Assembly (NCBI GenBank): GCA_016202965.1
Contig: JACQNQ010000023.1
Span: 1-12,002 of the forward strand
Direction: 5' to 3'
Length of the DNA: 12,002 bases
Source: Candidatus Zambryskiibacteriota bacterium
GTDB lineage: Bacteria; Patescibacteriota; Minisyncoccia; Phycocordibacterales; DATDWN01
Positions within the stretch are counted from its first letter, which is position 1, and each line of letters opens with the position of its first letter. The translations under genes and the position numbers were made by a program. Below the pieces are notes generated by a model, which did no database searches, was not told the DNA's origin, and was given only the letters and a program-made list of their open reading frames with translations. This document shows, in pieces, positions 11,919 to 12,002 of this stretch.

Positions 11919-12002
11919 ATGAAAAAAGAAAATTCTCAAGAAAAAATCATAGTCAAAGGCGCTCGCACTCACAATCTGAAAAATATTACAGTGGAAATGC
12001 CA
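11919..12002 (+). CDS. uvrA: Excinuclease ABC subunit A (3'-truncated by window edge)
   Basis: Only 28 residues are visible: MKKENSQEKI, then IIVKGARTHNLKNITVEMP. The latter matches the highly conserved UvrA N-terminus (IxVRGARxHNLKNIDVxIP). UvrA is the dimeric ABC-type ATPase that recognises DNA lesions and loads UvrB in nucleotide excision repair. The gene is divergent from dnaE, with a TATAAT box 7 nt upstream. The identification rests on this short block. Confidence 0.85.
   Translation, partial: MKKENSQEKIIVKGARTHNLKNITVEMP

Noticed and set aside
1..12002. Alternative genetic code or TGA avoidance
   Set aside because: Seven TAA, three TAG and no TGA stops were counted, but ten genes are too few to conclude anything in an AT-rich genome, and all conserved proteins read correctly with the standard code.

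Overview
The window looks like a chromosomal piece of a small-genome, AT-rich bacterium of the Candidate Phyla Radiation (Patescibacteria), most likely the Parcubacteria/Paceibacteria side. This is inferred from several things. Housekeeping genes (gyrB, thrS, pheS, dnaE, uvrA) are packed together in a non-standard order. Several small proteins resemble conserved hypotheticals I associate with that group. Two aminoacyl-tRNA synthetases are reduced. Almost no gene has a Shine-Dalgarno sequence. Short palindromic repeats are scattered both between and inside genes. All ten complete or 3'-complete genes end in TAA or TAG under the standard code, and nothing suggests recoding.

Layout. Positions 2-199 (+) hold the end of a small Cys-rich protein. 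It converges on a membrane-anchored thioredoxin-fold protein (242-928, -) across a perfect 28-bp bidirectional terminator. Next on the minus strand are a processive family-2 glycosyltransferase (1068-2315) and a single-chain phenylalanyl-tRNA synthetase with a fused FDX-ACB domain (2377-3516), the architecture of the monomeric mitochondrial enzyme. Between pheS and the divergent gyrB, a minus-strand promoter (TTGACA-17-TAGTAT) leads into about 105 nt of structured sequence ending in a canonical intrinsic terminator. This is a candidate small RNA or attenuating leader. gyrB (3868-6024, +) is followed after one base by a 153-aa conserved hypothetical protein and then by a 72-aa protein that has the only perfect Shine-Dalgarno in the window, ending at a terminator.

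The second half is a minus-strand block transcribed dnaE -> thrS -> 42-aa hydrophobic ORF. DnaE is full length in its polymerase core, but its PHP domain has lost several usual metal ligands. ThrS consists of only the catalytic and anticodon-binding domains, with no TGS or editing domain. The 42-aa ORF overlaps the thrS stop by 8 nt. A 175-bp nested palindrome separates dnaE from thrS. uvrA starts divergently at 11919 and runs off the window.

The genes serve DNA replication and topology (dnaE, gyrB), repair (uvrA), translation (thrS, pheS) and the cell surface (glycosyltransferase, thioredoxin-like protein). Three patterns deserve a second look. First, -10 boxes sit 6-17 nt before the ATG of seven genes, implying leaderless or nearly leaderless mRNAs. 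Second, there is an uncharacterised structured RNA candidate upstream of pheS. Third, palindromic or repeat-derived segments have been accommodated in frame inside gyrB and dnaE. I see no CRISPR array, integrase, transposase, tRNA or rRNA.
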